Source of the DNA: an uncultured Ilyobacter sp.
GTDB lineage: Bacteria > Fusobacteriota > Fusobacteriia > Fusobacteriales > Fusobacteriaceae
Length of the DNA stretch: 64,000 nucleotides
Assembly (NCBI RefSeq): GCF_963668085.1
Contig: NZ_OY764058.1
Coordinates: 434,001-498,000, forward strand
Direction: 5' to 3'
The notes under the pieces are model-generated. The model saw only the letters and a program-made list of their open reading frames with translations. It searched no databases and was not told the DNA's origin. Of this stretch, positions 43,307 through 52,039 are shown piece after piece (position 1 is the first letter of the stretch; each line of letters starts with the position of its first letter). Position numbers and translations under genes: made by a program.

Positions 43307-43870
43307 TTAAAGTTTTCCTATGAGATCCAAGTTGGGTTTCAAAGTCTCTTCTCCAGGTTTCCATTTTGCCGGACAAACCTGATCACCATGGGCTGCTACA
43401 AACTGTGCTGCCTGAACCTTCCTCAATAACTCATCGGCGTCCCTTCCTATTCCTAGATCATGGACTTCATATGCCTTTATCTCTCCCTCAGGATTAATTA
43501 TAAATGTCCCCCTTAGAGCCAGGCCTGAATCCTCTATCATGACCTCAAATTGTCTAGAAAGAGACCCAGTAGGATCAGAAAGCATAGGGAATTTTATCTT
43601 TTTTATAGTATCTGAAGCATCGTGCCAAGCCTTGTGCACGAAATGGGTATCTGTTGACACAGAATATAACTCTGCTCCAATTTCTCTGAATTTTTCATAA
43701 TTGTCTGCAAGGTCTCCTAGTTCAGTAGGACATACAAATGTAAAATCTGCAGGATAAAAGAAAAATACCGACCATTGTCCTTTTAAAACTTCGTTACTTA
43801 CCTCTCTGAACTTACCATCGTGAAAAGCCTGAACTTTAAACTCTTCTATCTTTTTGCCTATTAGTGACAT
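43307..43870 (-). CDS. ahpC: Peroxiredoxin, AhpC type
   Basis: 187 residues, typical 2-Cys peroxiredoxin. Peroxidatic C47 in FYPADFTFVCPTEL, resolving C166 in DQVCPAKW. It reduces hydrogen peroxide and alkyl hydroperoxides. Downstream of, and probably reduced by, the flavoprotein at 44003-45643. Its own ribosome site AAGGAGG is present. A hairpin between the two genes could set their ratio. Confidence 0.95.
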   Translation of the reverse strand: MSLIGKKIEEFKVQAFHDGKFREVSNEVLKGQWSVFFFYPADFTFVCPTELGDLADNYEKFREIGAELYSVSTDTHFVHKAWHDASDTIKKIKFPMLSDPTGSLSRQFEVMIEDSGLALRGTFIINPEGEIKAYEVHDLGIGRDADELLRKVQAAQFVAAHGDQVCPAKWKPGEETLKPNLDLIGKL

Positions 43871-43970
43871 AATGAAACCTCCTTTTCCACTGTTTTAATA
43901 ATTGAATAATAACTACTGAATTATACAATTCTTTACCCTTTTTGTCAAGAAAGGCAAAAGAAAAGTCAGC

Positions 43971-43994
43971 TCCTTAAAGGGGAACTGACTTTTT
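43971..43994 (-). terminator. Hairpin between the reductase and ahpC
   Basis: Minus strand AAAAGTCAG / CTGACTTTT outer arms with a CC / GG inner pair. Partial terminator or processing site between two related genes; a promoter for ahpC may lie in 43880-43970. Confidence 0.7.
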
Positions 43995-44002
43995 AGATTT
44001 CT

Positions 44003-45643
44003 TTATCTTTTTATCATTTCAATTATTTCTTCTATTTTTTTTGCTCCGAAGGATACTTCGCTGTCATTTATAATTATGGCTGGAACACTCATTATGTTAT
44101 ATTTTGATCTAATGTCTGCAAACTGCAAAACATCTATCATCTCAGCCTCTATATTCTCATTTTCAATGGCTAGCCTCTGGGCAGCTATCACAGCATCGGG
44201 GCAGTGATGGCAGGTAAGGGATACCCCCACCTTTATATTTACCTTTTTATCTATCTCTTTTATCTTTTCCAGAATCTCAGAAGTTATTCCCTGCCCTGGG
44301 CCTGCTAGATTATAAATAGACATCACAAAGGAATTGAGTTCATGTCCTCCAGGTATTCCGTGGAATTTAACACCCCTATACCTTCCCTCGCTATCAAGGA
44401 ACGCCACTACAGGATATTTATCTGCGTTTATTTTTTCCTCTATCTCTGGGTTTTCTCCTCTTTTATAAACTTCTAGTTTCAGTTTATCCCCAAGCTCACT
44501 TATCTCTTCAAGAACTTCTTTTAGTTCTAGGGATTTCTTTACACTTTCATCTACGATTGTAACTAGAGTGACATTTTTTTCCATTTTTTGGAATACTTCC
44601 CTCAACTGAGAGGCTATTTCCTCTTTCAAAATTCCAGGTTTCTTATCTTTTATTACATCTTTTTCCTTTGGGGCCTTTGCCTTTGGTTTTTCGGACTCAG
44701 ATTTTCTGGATTTTCTTTTAAATTCCGACACATATCTTTCTGCAGCTGTAGCTGCTATGGCCCCGTCAGCCACAGCCGTAACTACCTGTCTAAGCATTTT
44801 TGGCCTGAGATCCCCTGCAGCGTAGACTCCATCTATATCAGTTTTCATATTTTCATCTGTAGGTATATACCCAGCATCGTCCATCTTTACATGCCCCTGA
44901 AATTTTTCTGTGATAGGCTCATATCCTATAAAGACAAATATTCCAAAATTTTCCCCAGACTTGTATTCCCAGGCTTCTTTTGTGACGTTATTTCTGAATT
45001 TTGCATAATTTATCATCTCGTCACCAGAGGCCTCTACTATTTCGGTGTTGAATATAACCTCTATTTTTTTGTTTTCAAAGACCCTTTCTGCGATGGACTT
45101 AGCACATGTAAACTCAGGCTCCCTGGCTATAACGGTAACTTTTTTTGCAAATCTAGTGAGGTAAATTGCTTCCTCAGCAGCTGCATAACCTGCACCAATT
45201 ACAAATACTTCTAAGTCTGTGAAAAACTCTCCGTCACATGTGGCACAGTAGGCCACTCCTCTTCCTGTATACTCTGCTTCTCCTGGGAAACCTAACTTTT
45301 TTGGCCTAGCACCTGTAGATATTATCACAGACCTTCCCCTATATTCTCCGCCGCTGGTTTTTACAATTTTTATTTCACCGGAAAAATCCACTTCCAATAT
45401 ATCTCCATTAATAAACTCAGCACCAAAATCCTCAGCCTGATTTCTCATTACTTCAGAAACTTCAGGTCCCTTGGCATTTCTCACACCAGGATAATTATCA
45501 ATATCAGAAGTTGTCGCAGCCTGTCCGCCGGCTATACCCTTTTCTATTATAACTGTATCAAGTCTAGCTCTACCTGCATACAACCCGGCCGAAAGACCAG
45601 CAGGTCCTCCACCTAATATTATTACATCATATATTTTTTCCAT
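44003..45643 (-). CDS. AhpF-like reductase with reversed domain order (TrxR module then thioredoxin-fold module)
   Basis: 546 residues from ATG 45643 (GAGGGAT upstream; an ATG four codons earlier lacks a ribosome site). Residues 1-310 are a thioredoxin reductase: FAD motif GGGPAGLSAG, redox pair C133/C136 in CATCDG, NAD site GAGYAAAEEA, and AAGDLRPK. A Lys/Glu/Pro-rich linker (about 312-345) leads to a tandem thioredoxin-fold domain (about 350-546) like the AhpF N-terminal domain, with CHHC at C478 and C481 and cis-Pro MSVPAI. In E. coli AhpF the thioredoxin-like domain comes first. It should pass electrons from NAD(P)H to the AhpC encoded next. Confidence 0.88.
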   Translation of the reverse strand: MEKIYDVIILGGGPAGLSAGLYAGRARLDTVIIEKGIAGGQAATTSDIDNYPGVRNAKGPEVSEVMRNQAEDFGAEFINGDILEVDFSGEIKIVKTSGGEYRGRSVIISTGARPKKLGFPGEAEYTGRGVAYCATCDGEFFTDLEVFVIGAGYAAAEEAIYLTRFAKKVTVIAREPEFTCAKSIAERVFENKKIEVIFNTEIVEASGDEMINYAKFRNNVTKEAWEYKSGENFGIFVFIGYEPITEKFQGHVKMDDAGYIPTDENMKTDIDGVYAAGDLRPKMLRQVVTAVADGAIAATAAERYVSEFKRKSRKSESEKPKAKAPKEKDVIKDKKPGILKEEIASQLREVFQKMEKNVTLVTIVDESVKKSLELKEVLEEISELGDKLKLEVYKRGENPEIEEKINADKYPVVAFLDSEGRYRGVKFHGIPGGHELNSFVMSIYNLAGPGQGITSEILEKIKEIDKKVNIKVGVSLTCHHCPDAVIAAQRLAIENENIEAEMIDVLQFADIRSKYNIMSVPAIIINDSEVSFGAKKIEEIIEMIKR

Positions 45644-45706
45644 ATCATCCCTCATTTTTTATTTTTTAGATTTTTTTAACACTATCAATACCCTTCTAAA
45701 ATACTT

Positions 45707-45796
45707 TTAGATAACCTCTTTTTTATCAAAATGTTCCCTTAGATAAACTTCTAAATCATCTTTTGAAAGGGGCTTACTATAATACCCTCTTTGTGC
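45707..45796 (-). pseudogene. Remnant of an EAL-domain C-terminus
   Basis: A 29-codon open stretch reads AQRGYYSKPLSKDDLEVYLR and ends in KKEVI-stop. AQGYYxSKPL followed by an acidic helix is the typical end of an EAL c-di-GMP phosphodiesterase domain. A stop codon lies directly upstream in frame and no further EAL motif was found in 45800-45940. I take it as the last trace of a deleted gene. The rest of 45644-45942 shows no gene. Confidence 0.5.
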
Positions 45797-45942
45797 TCAT
45801 GTAGATCTTTTTACCTCTTAGAAAACTAACTCCAATTGGTGTATAACCACTCAAAATAATAATATAGTTTACTTAAGTTTTTATACTTAGTCAATAACAT
45901 ATGTACGATTTAGTATATCTCCTCTCTTTTTTATCGCCCAGT

Positions 45943-45970
45943 AAAAAAGCAGTGCCATTTTAGACACTGC
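45943..45970 (-). terminator. Terminator after the transporter operon
   Basis: Minus strand GCAGTGTC / GGCACTGC arms with TAAAAT loop and six T, overlapping the end of the 80-residue gene. Confidence 0.85.
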
Positions 45971-46202
45971 TCATTTTTATTATATATTGGATATTACCGT
46001 CATCTTTAACTCTTATCATAGTTCTGCACTGAAGATCATTTAACAGGGTTTTTATCTTATCCCGGTCAACATTTTCTATCTCCATTATTATATGTCCGCC
46101 TCTTCCTTCTCGGATAGAAACTTCACCTGAAGCTGAGATCCTCTCTGTTATATGATAACCCTTTTTTTCCATCTCATGCCTCAAATAATCAATTTTTGAC
46201 AT
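45960..46202 (-). CDS. Hypothetical 80-residue protein downstream of the 2HCT transporter
   Basis: 80 residues, soluble, mixed charge. Predicted beta-alpha elements: KIDYLRHEMEKKGYHITERI, then EVSIREGRGGHIIMEIENV, a helix KIKTLLNDL and IQYIIKM. It resembles no family I can name; the size and pattern would suit a small ligand-binding or ACT-like fold. It lies 50 bases after the transporter gene with its own GAGGTGG ribosome site and shares its terminator, so the two are very likely co-transcribed and may work together. Confidence 0.65.
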   Translation of the reverse strand: MSKIDYLRHEMEKKGYHITERISASGEVSIREGRGGHIIMEIENVDRDKIKTLLNDLQCRTMIRVKDDGNIQYIIKMSSV

Positions 46203-46252
46203 CTACACCACCTCAGAAAATGTATACGTCAAGGTATAAATCCTTCCTTTTT

Positions 46253-47560
46253 TTATAAGAAGAATTTCAGCAGTGCCGATGTGAGAATAAGCATAAAGGC
46301 TCCACCGATTCTTGATGATATCTGAGCAAATGGCATAAGTTCCATTCTGTCAGCAGCAGAAAGTACCGCCACGTCTCCTGTACCCCCCATGTTTGCCATA
46401 CAAAGACCAGCTGTGATTGATCCTTCTACCATATAGAATCCCAATAAGTGTCCTATAATAGCTGTTCCCACAACTGCACCTATAATTGTAGTAAAGACAA
46501 GTAGAATATAAGTAGGACTGAATGCCTTTATAACAGCATCAAGACTTGTATATGCCACTCCTATACCAACAAGTAGGGCTGGAGTAAAGTTTTTCATTAT
46601 GAATTGGAACCACTGTGAAGCACATTGCTCATATTCTCTCTTTATAAGACCTGTTGCCTTTACTGCAGCTACAGATAAGATCATAAGGGCATAGGGATGC
46701 AGATTTATATACTTTGCAAGCATTTTACCAAAGATAAAGAAGGTACAGGCAAAGAGCAGTCCTTTTCCCATATTTTCAAAACTGATTTTAAGTTCTGTTT
46801 CTTTTTCTTGTCCACCTAAGTCTGCGTTCTGATCTTTCAGAAGTTTTCCGTCACCGCTTAAGTTTTTGTTTTTCTTACCGATTTTGCTCAAGATTCCACC
46901 TACAACAATAGCCACTGCATTTCCTAGGGCAACAGCCGGAACCATTACAGAAAGAATTTCTGCAGGATCCTTACTCATTGCCTGACCAAACATCTGAGCT
47001 AGAGGTACTGCACCGGCACCCATACCTCCACCCATAATTGGTATGGCAATGTAGAATACAGCTTTTTTGAACCCGTAACCGAGAAGTGCACCTGTGACTC
47101 CTGTAAATAGAATGGCACATGCCACCCCACCGATTATAACCGGAAGATATCTGAGAGCCGCCTTGATAAGTAGCTTTCTGTTCATCCCCAAAATACTTCC
47201 TGTAATAAGGGCAGCTATATAGAAGTTAAGGAATCCTTCACCCTTCATAAATGAGGTCATTATAGTTTTCCCATTTTCCGGAATGACACCATAAGAGATA
47301 AGTGCTGCAGAGGCGAATATTACGACAATTGGACCTCCGCCGAAATAATCTTTCACTATAGGGGTTTTATTCCCTATTTCATTTAAAATTGCTCCTAGTA
47401 TCATCATCAACGGAAATGCTCCGAGCATCCCCTTAGGTAAAACTCCTAGATAAGTCGCAGCTAAGACAACAATTGTGATCGGGATAAAATATTTCATCTC
47501 TATCCCCATAAGTTGGTACTGACTGCTTTGCTCATTTTCTAAAACAGCTGTATTTTGCAT
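46253..47560 (-). CDS. 2-hydroxycarboxylate transporter (CitS/MaeN/CimH family)
   Basis: 435 residues with about eleven TM segments and two re-entrant loops with GG motifs: GGGMGAGAVPLAQMF in the first half and MANMGGTGDVAVLSAADRM in the second, the 2HCT hallmarks. The loop between (about 225-265) is hydrophilic. Members take up citrate, malate or lactate with Na+ or H+, or exchange them. Control by the adjacent CitA/CitB-like pair supports a citrate or malate role. AGGAGG precedes the ATG. Substrate not determinable. Confidence 0.92.
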   Translation of the reverse strand: MQNTAVLENEQSSQYQLMGIEMKYFIPITIVVLAATYLGVLPKGMLGAFPLMMILGAILNEIGNKTPIVKDYFGGGPIVVIFASAALISYGVIPENGKTIMTSFMKGEGFLNFYIAALITGSILGMNRKLLIKAALRYLPVIIGGVACAILFTGVTGALLGYGFKKAVFYIAIPIMGGGMGAGAVPLAQMFGQAMSKDPAEILSVMVPAVALGNAVAIVVGGILSKIGKKNKNLSGDGKLLKDQNADLGGQEKETELKISFENMGKGLLFACTFFIFGKMLAKYINLHPYALMILSVAAVKATGLIKREYEQCASQWFQFIMKNFTPALLVGIGVAYTSLDAVIKAFSPTYILLVFTTIIGAVVGTAIIGHLLGFYMVEGSITAGLCMANMGGTGDVAVLSAADRMELMPFAQISSRIGGAFMLILTSALLKFFL

Positions 47561-47794
47561 ATTTCTCCTCCTTTGAAGATTTTATTTGTTATTAATTTTT
47601 TGTGCTTTTAGTTCTCATGCCACTTTTTCATAGACACTGTAATCGATATAAGTCCCCCCAAACTTTTTATGATTAAATTTCTTTTTAAAGTAGTAACTTT
47701 TGTTCTTTTTGCTACTTTTTCGTTCCTATTAAGGTTATACCATTCATTTTCAGAATAAAAAATAATATTAAACTAATTAAAAGGTTTTTAAAAT

Positions 47795-47830
47795 AAAAAA
47801 AGATTGCACTTTTTTTAGCAATCTTTTTTT
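47795..47830. terminator. Terminator of the sensor/regulator operon
   Basis: AAAAAAAGATTGC / GCAATCTTTTTTT arms, good in both directions, just after the response regulator stop. The remaining spacer to the transporter (47561-47794) is AT-rich and holds no gene; it must contain the transporter promoter and probably the response regulator sites. Confidence 0.88.
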
Positions 47831-47836
47831 AATAAT

Positions 47837-48508
47837 TTATATATTCAGTTTATATTTGTACTGGGGCCTTCCCACACTCTTATAATGAAGGGTGCTTTCA
47901 ACCTTTCCAGTCTCAGTGAGGTAATCTAGGTATTTTTTCACAGTTACCACACTAGAATCTACTTTTTCGGCAACCTCTTTGGTAGACCACTCCTTAGACC
48001 TGTCCTCCTCCAAAATAGATATTATTTTTTTGAGGGTGCTTTCATGTATCCCTTTACAGGTTACCACGTTTTTCTTGTCCCCAAGAAATATCTTGTCTAC
48101 CTCTTCCTGAGTAAGAGATTGTTTCCCGTAGGTTGTTTCTTTTTTATCTAAGTATTTTTTAAAGGAGCTTCTGAGCCTGGCAAAATTAAATGGTTTTATC
48201 AGATAGTCTAAAGCCCCTAGCTGTGATGCCTTCTCTATATCTTCTAAATTGCTTGCAGCAGTGACAAATATAGTCTCTATCCATATCTCATTTTCCCTCA
48301 GGTTTTTGAGCAGTGTGAGGCCGTCCATTCCCGGAAGGTACATGTCTAGGATGAGAAGGTCTCCCTTTCCCTTAGAAATATATTCATAGGCCGCCTCTCC
48401 GTCTCCAAAAGAGGCCTCAACCTTGAATTCCCCGGTGGAAGAGACAAATTTTTCTGTTATCATCTTCACCATGGGATCATCTTCAACTATTATAACTTTT
48501 ATCATCAA
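47837..48508 (-). CDS. CitB/DcuR-type response regulator
   Basis: 223 residues. Receiver with acidic E9-D11 region, phosphoacceptor D55 in LLILDMYLP, Thr and K in LIKPFNF, then a C-terminal HTH of the DcuR/CitB type (SSVVTVKKYLDYLTETGKV). It overlaps the kinase gene by 26 bases. Likely activates the 2HCT transporter gene 277 bases downstream in response to citrate, malate or a similar acid. Confidence 0.92.
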   Translation of the reverse strand: MMIKVIIVEDDPMVKMITEKFVSSTGEFKVEASFGDGEAAYEYISKGKGDLLILDMYLPGMDGLTLLKNLRENEIWIETIFVTAASNLEDIEKASQLGALDYLIKPFNFARLRSSFKKYLDKKETTYGKQSLTQEEVDKIFLGDKKNVVTCKGIHESTLKKIISILEEDRSKEWSTKEVAEKVDSSVVTVKKYLDYLTETGKVESTLHYKSVGRPQYKYKLNI

Positions 48509-50039
48509 TATCTCCTTTATAGATTCTTATTTTAAATGTCTTTGTCCCCTCTCTCTGATTTACCTGCATCTCTCCGCCGTAGAGGTCTATTTTCTCTTTT
48601 ACAAGAGCCAGTCCAGATCCCCTTGTATTCCCGTTTTTAGAAGAAACTCCCTTTTCAAATATTTTTTCCACATCAAAGGCTATGGGCCTGCCTGTATCTA
48701 AAACCATTATGAGAATATCGTCTTCACTTTCTTTTAGATAGACCTCTATACCGTTTCTCATAGACCTGTCACAGGCTTCTAGTGCATTTTCTATGAGATT
48801 CCCCACTATTATTACAAGGTCGCTGGTGCTTATCCTTCCATGATCAGACATTAGATAGGTACCCTTGATCAACTTAAGCTTCACACCTTTTTCCATGGCT
48901 GTATTTAGCTTACCAGTCAAAAGGGCTAATAGTATCGAGTCATTTATATCGGCATTTTCAAATCTAGATGCCCCTACTTCATCTTCTAATTTGCTTATAT
49001 ATTTTATGGCCTCATCTATTTCATTTAATTCTAAGAGTCCTAGTATCACATGAAGTTTGTTTTTGAACTCATGGATATTTGCCCTGAGGGAATCTATAAG
49101 CTGTGAAAATCCCGTTATCTCTTTCGCCCTTTTATTTACCTCTTCACTGTCCCTCATGGTAAGAACCACACCTAGAGGAATTTCATCTTTAAAAATCGGT
49201 ATAGAGTTTATGAAAACTTTCTTTTTCTGAAGATCTATCTCCCTGTCGTATATCCCGTGCTTTGATTCGATAGTCTCTTCAGCAATTTTCTTTAACTTAT
49301 CCAGTCTGCTGTCATTTAATATTGATTCAGCTGCTCGGTTCATCCGTGTTATCTTACCCTTTTGATCTATAGCCACTATGCCCTCATGGATGCTTTCAAA
49401 TATCGTCTTCTTTTCCTCGTATATCTTACCTATCTCATTGGGTTCAAATCCCTTTAGTTCCTTTTTGATGCTGTGGGAAAGTGTCGATGCAGGAATAAAA
49501 CTCAAAAGTATAATCATAACAAGAGCCGAGGTGAAATAAACTATCACGCCTCTTTTAACTTTTTGTATTTTCCAGTAGAGCTTTCCAACTGTCACAAAGC
49601 CTACCTGTCTCCCCCTATACTCTATAGGTTCAAACCTTCTTATGGATATGCCTAAAGTCCCCTTGGCCTTGGAAAAATAACTTTCCCCTGTTTCTATTAC
49701 CTTTTTTTCATCTCCTCCTACAAAATACTTCCCCACTTTTTCTCTGTCTACATGGGAAAATCGTTTCCCATCCATATCCGCCACAACAATGAGGTCTATT
49801 TCCTCTAGGGACTCCATGGTACTTTCTACATAATTCTGTATCAAGTCTGGATTTTTTTCATAGAGATTTTTCTGAATAAACGGATCTCTGGCCACAAGGG
49901 AACTGACATTTTTTAGATTTCCCTGCACCTTATCCTCTATAAGTCTCAGTTCCCTTTCGATAAAAAGGCCTGATGTGATCACCAGGCTCAATGTCAACAA
50001 GGTCAATATGTAGACTCTTATCCTGTTTTCTAGCTTCAT
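48483..50039 (-). CDS. CitA/DcuS-type sensor kinase
   Basis: 518 residues. TM1 (about 8-26), a periplasmic PDC/sCache domain (about 30-160) with the family motifs FSHVDREKVGKYFVGGDE and KGTLGISIRRFEP that bind carboxylates, TM2 (about 165-185), a cytoplasmic PAS (about 212-300), and a SpoOB-type H-box with H323 in HEFKNKLHVILGLLEL, then HATPase with DTGRP and RGSGLAL. It phosphorylates the regulator encoded just downstream. The ligand is expected to be a di- or tricarboxylate. Confidence 0.93.
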   Translation of the reverse strand: MKLENRIRVYILTLLTLSLVITSGLFIERELRLIEDKVQGNLKNVSSLVARDPFIQKNLYEKNPDLIQNYVESTMESLEEIDLIVVADMDGKRFSHVDREKVGKYFVGGDEKKVIETGESYFSKAKGTLGISIRRFEPIEYRGRQVGFVTVGKLYWKIQKVKRGVIVYFTSALVMIILLSFIPASTLSHSIKKELKGFEPNEIGKIYEEKKTIFESIHEGIVAIDQKGKITRMNRAAESILNDSRLDKLKKIAEETIESKHGIYDREIDLQKKKVFINSIPIFKDEIPLGVVLTMRDSEEVNKRAKEITGFSQLIDSLRANIHEFKNKLHVILGLLELNEIDEAIKYISKLEDEVGASRFENADINDSILLALLTGKLNTAMEKGVKLKLIKGTYLMSDHGRISTSDLVIIVGNLIENALEACDRSMRNGIEVYLKESEDDILIMVLDTGRPIAFDVEKIFEKGVSSKNGNTRGSGLALVKEKIDLYGGEMQVNQREGTKTFKIRIYKGDIDDKSYNS

Positions 50040-50111
50040 AGCTTATTCTCCTCAGGTTTATAACTGCAATATTCGGTATACGACATTTTTTAAGTTTTTT
50101 TCTCTATGACA

Positions 50112-50504
50112 TTATTTACCTATGAATTTCAAAAGAACCCGCCTTTCTCTTCCACCGTCAAACTCGCAAAAATAAACTCCCTGCCAGGTTCCCAATAAAA
50201 GTTCACCCTTTTCTACTATGAGAGTGCTTTCTGCACCTATCAAACTGGTTTTTAAGTGAGCATCAGAGTTCCCCTCCATATGCCTGAAATTTAGATCAGG
50301 AACCATCTTATCCAAGGCCCTTATAAGGTCATGTTGCACATCAGGGTCATAGGATTCATTTATTGTGATCCCTCCTGTGGTGTGCATAGAAAAAACCACA
50401 AGGATTCCATCATTCCATTTGTTTTTATACACTGCTTCTTTTATCCTTTTGGTTATATCCACCATCTCACATTTTCCGCTAGTCTTAAGTTCAATAATTT
50501 CCAT
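50112..50504 (-). CDS. yjbQ: YjbQ family protein (UPF0047)
   Basis: 130 residues from ATG 50504 (GGGGGGAT upstream; the TTG/ATG ten codons earlier has no ribosome site). Signatures: FSMHTTGGITINE, the HMEGNSDAHLKTSLIG block with conserved His and Asp, and LGTWQGVYFCEFDGGR-type end. Family members were reported to have low thiamine phosphate synthase activity; the real role is unclear. Ends with RRVLLKFIG. Single gene. Confidence 0.9.
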   Translation of the reverse strand: MEIIELKTSGKCEMVDITKRIKEAVYKNKWNDGILVVFSMHTTGGITINESYDPDVQHDLIRALDKMVPDLNFRHMEGNSDAHLKTSLIGAESTLIVEKGELLLGTWQGVYFCEFDGGRERRVLLKFIGK

Positions 50505-50701
50505 AATCAATCCCCCCAGTTGATTTTTTAGCAAAGTTCAATTAAAGCCTAATTTGCAAATAAAATAATTAATTTTACATAATATTTAAACTGTTCCTAA
50601 TATTAAGTATAGTATAAATTAACTTAACTTGCTACTTTTAAGAAATTCTAAAAAATAACCGAAATTAAAAAATATAAGAGTCAATAGCTTTTACCGCCAA
50701 T

Positions 50702-50892
50702 AAAAATCTTTTGCAAAATAAAGCGTAAATGGTTCTGTTTTTAATTCTGCGACACTCCCTCTTTTTCTCTGTGGCCAAAATATTTTATCCTTATTCGTGT
50801 TAATTTCCCTATCTTTTATTAGTGTCCATTGGTGACAAAATATTTTGACTCTGTTGTTTTCATAAACATAGTAATTTATTAATAAGTCCTTT
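50702..50892. repeat. Dispersed repeat, copy B
   Basis: Aligns with 6501-6692 in the same orientation over about 190 bases. It fills the middle of the 566-base gene-free stretch 50505-51070. The left part (50505-50700) is AT-rich and should hold the yjbQ promoter. The right part holds the promoter of the lipoprotein operon, with an extended -10 like TGGTATTAT near 50965. Confidence 0.6.
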
Positions 50893-51070
50893 CAAATACT
50901 ACCTTATTAATTTTTAAAAAATGTTATTTTTTTATTAATCTCAGGTTATTTTTATGGTAACTTGTGGTATTATAGAGTAAATGTAAAAATTATTTTGTGA
51001 ATTTTATTATATAATTTATGTAGATAGAAATATAAGTCATTACCTAAAACACTTTTGGAGATGAGTTACT

Positions 51071-52039
51071 ATGAAAATTAAGAATATCTTGTTCCCTTTT
51101 ATATTTGGGTTTACTGTTATTTTGTTTGCTTCCTGCTTCAAAGAGAAAAAACCCATCAGAATCGCGGCCAACAACTGGCCTTCATGTGAACTTTGGTATA
51201 TTGCAGAAGAACAGGGGTATTTCCAAGATCTTCCTGTGGAAATCGTAAGATTTACAAAATGGTCAGACTCTATGGCATCACTTTACCTGGGAAAAACCGA
51301 TCTTATTCATTCCACATATTTCAATGCTGTATCTCACGCAGAAAAAGGTGAAAAGTCAAAGATAATACTCATGACAGAAACCATCTTCGGAAACCAGGGA
51401 TTAGTTGTTAATAAAGAGATTCACAGTGCCAGAGACTTAAAAGGGAAAAAAATAGCTGTGGAAATTGATAGAGATGAACACTATTTGCTTTACAAGTTCC
51501 TCAGAATGAATAATATGAGTGAAAATGATATTGAGCATGTCTCAGTTTCCTCCTTTGAAGAAGCCTACAAACTCTTTATAGACGGAAAAGTAGATGCTGC
51601 CCTCACCTATGAACCCTATATAAGCACTGCAGTTGACAAGGCAGATGGAAAGTTACTCATGCAAAGCAACAGAAAGTTGATGTCCACCGATGTGATTTTA
51701 GCTAGAGAGAAATCCCTAGATAAGAGGCCTGAAGACTATGCAAAACTTATAAAAGCCTGGTACAAGGCACAGGAGTTTGTGAAAAACAACCCAGAAAAAG
51801 CCTGTAAAATAATGGCTTCTAACGAAAAAATCACAGTAAATGAATTCAAAAAATTCTATGAAAAATTTATATTTTTTTCTTTGGGTGAAAATATAGAAGA
51901 ATTTTCATCTGGAAAAATAGATGAAGAACTGAAAAATATAAATCAATTTATGATCGAAACAAAACTAACAACGAAAAAAATCGACACTAAAAAGCTCTAT
52001 GACAGCTCTGTTGTCGAAATGGTCAAAGGAGATATTTAA
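51071..52039 (+). CDS. Solute-binding lipoprotein (NMT1/SsuA-like)
   Basis: 322 residues. Lipoprotein signal with lipobox FASC, then a type 2 periplasmic binding fold: IRIAANNWPSCELWYIAEEQGYF, LGKTDLIHSTYFNAVSHAEKG, NQGLVVNKEI, RDLKGKKIAVE, and DAALTYEPYIS. These fit the NMT1/SsuA group that binds nitrate, sulfonates, taurine or pyrimidine precursors. No ABC permease or ATPase gene is near; instead two c-di-GMP genes follow, the first starting right after its stop codon. I infer a sensory role, presenting a ligand to the HD-GYP protein's periplasmic domain. Confidence 0.85.
   Translation: MKIKNILFPFIFGFTVILFASCFKEKKPIRIAANNWPSCELWYIAEEQGYFQDLPVEIVRFTKWSDSMASLYLGKTDLIHSTYFNAVSHAEKGEKSKIILMTETIFGNQGLVVNKEIHSARDLKGKKIAVEIDRDEHYLLYKFLRMNNMSENDIEHVSVSSFEEAYKLFIDGKVDAALTYEPYISTAVDKADGKLLMQSNRKLMSTDVILAREKSLDKRPEDYAKLIKAWYKAQEFVKNNPEKACKIMASNEKITVNEFKKFYEKFIFFSLGENIEEFSSGKIDEELKNINQFMIETKLTTKKIDTKKLYDSSVVEMVKGDI

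Noticed and set aside
44588..45214. 208-codon ORF opposite the AhpF-like reductase
   Set aside because: It is antisense to a well-supported enzyme, rich in Phe, Cys and Tyr, without a ribosome site. A shadow frame.
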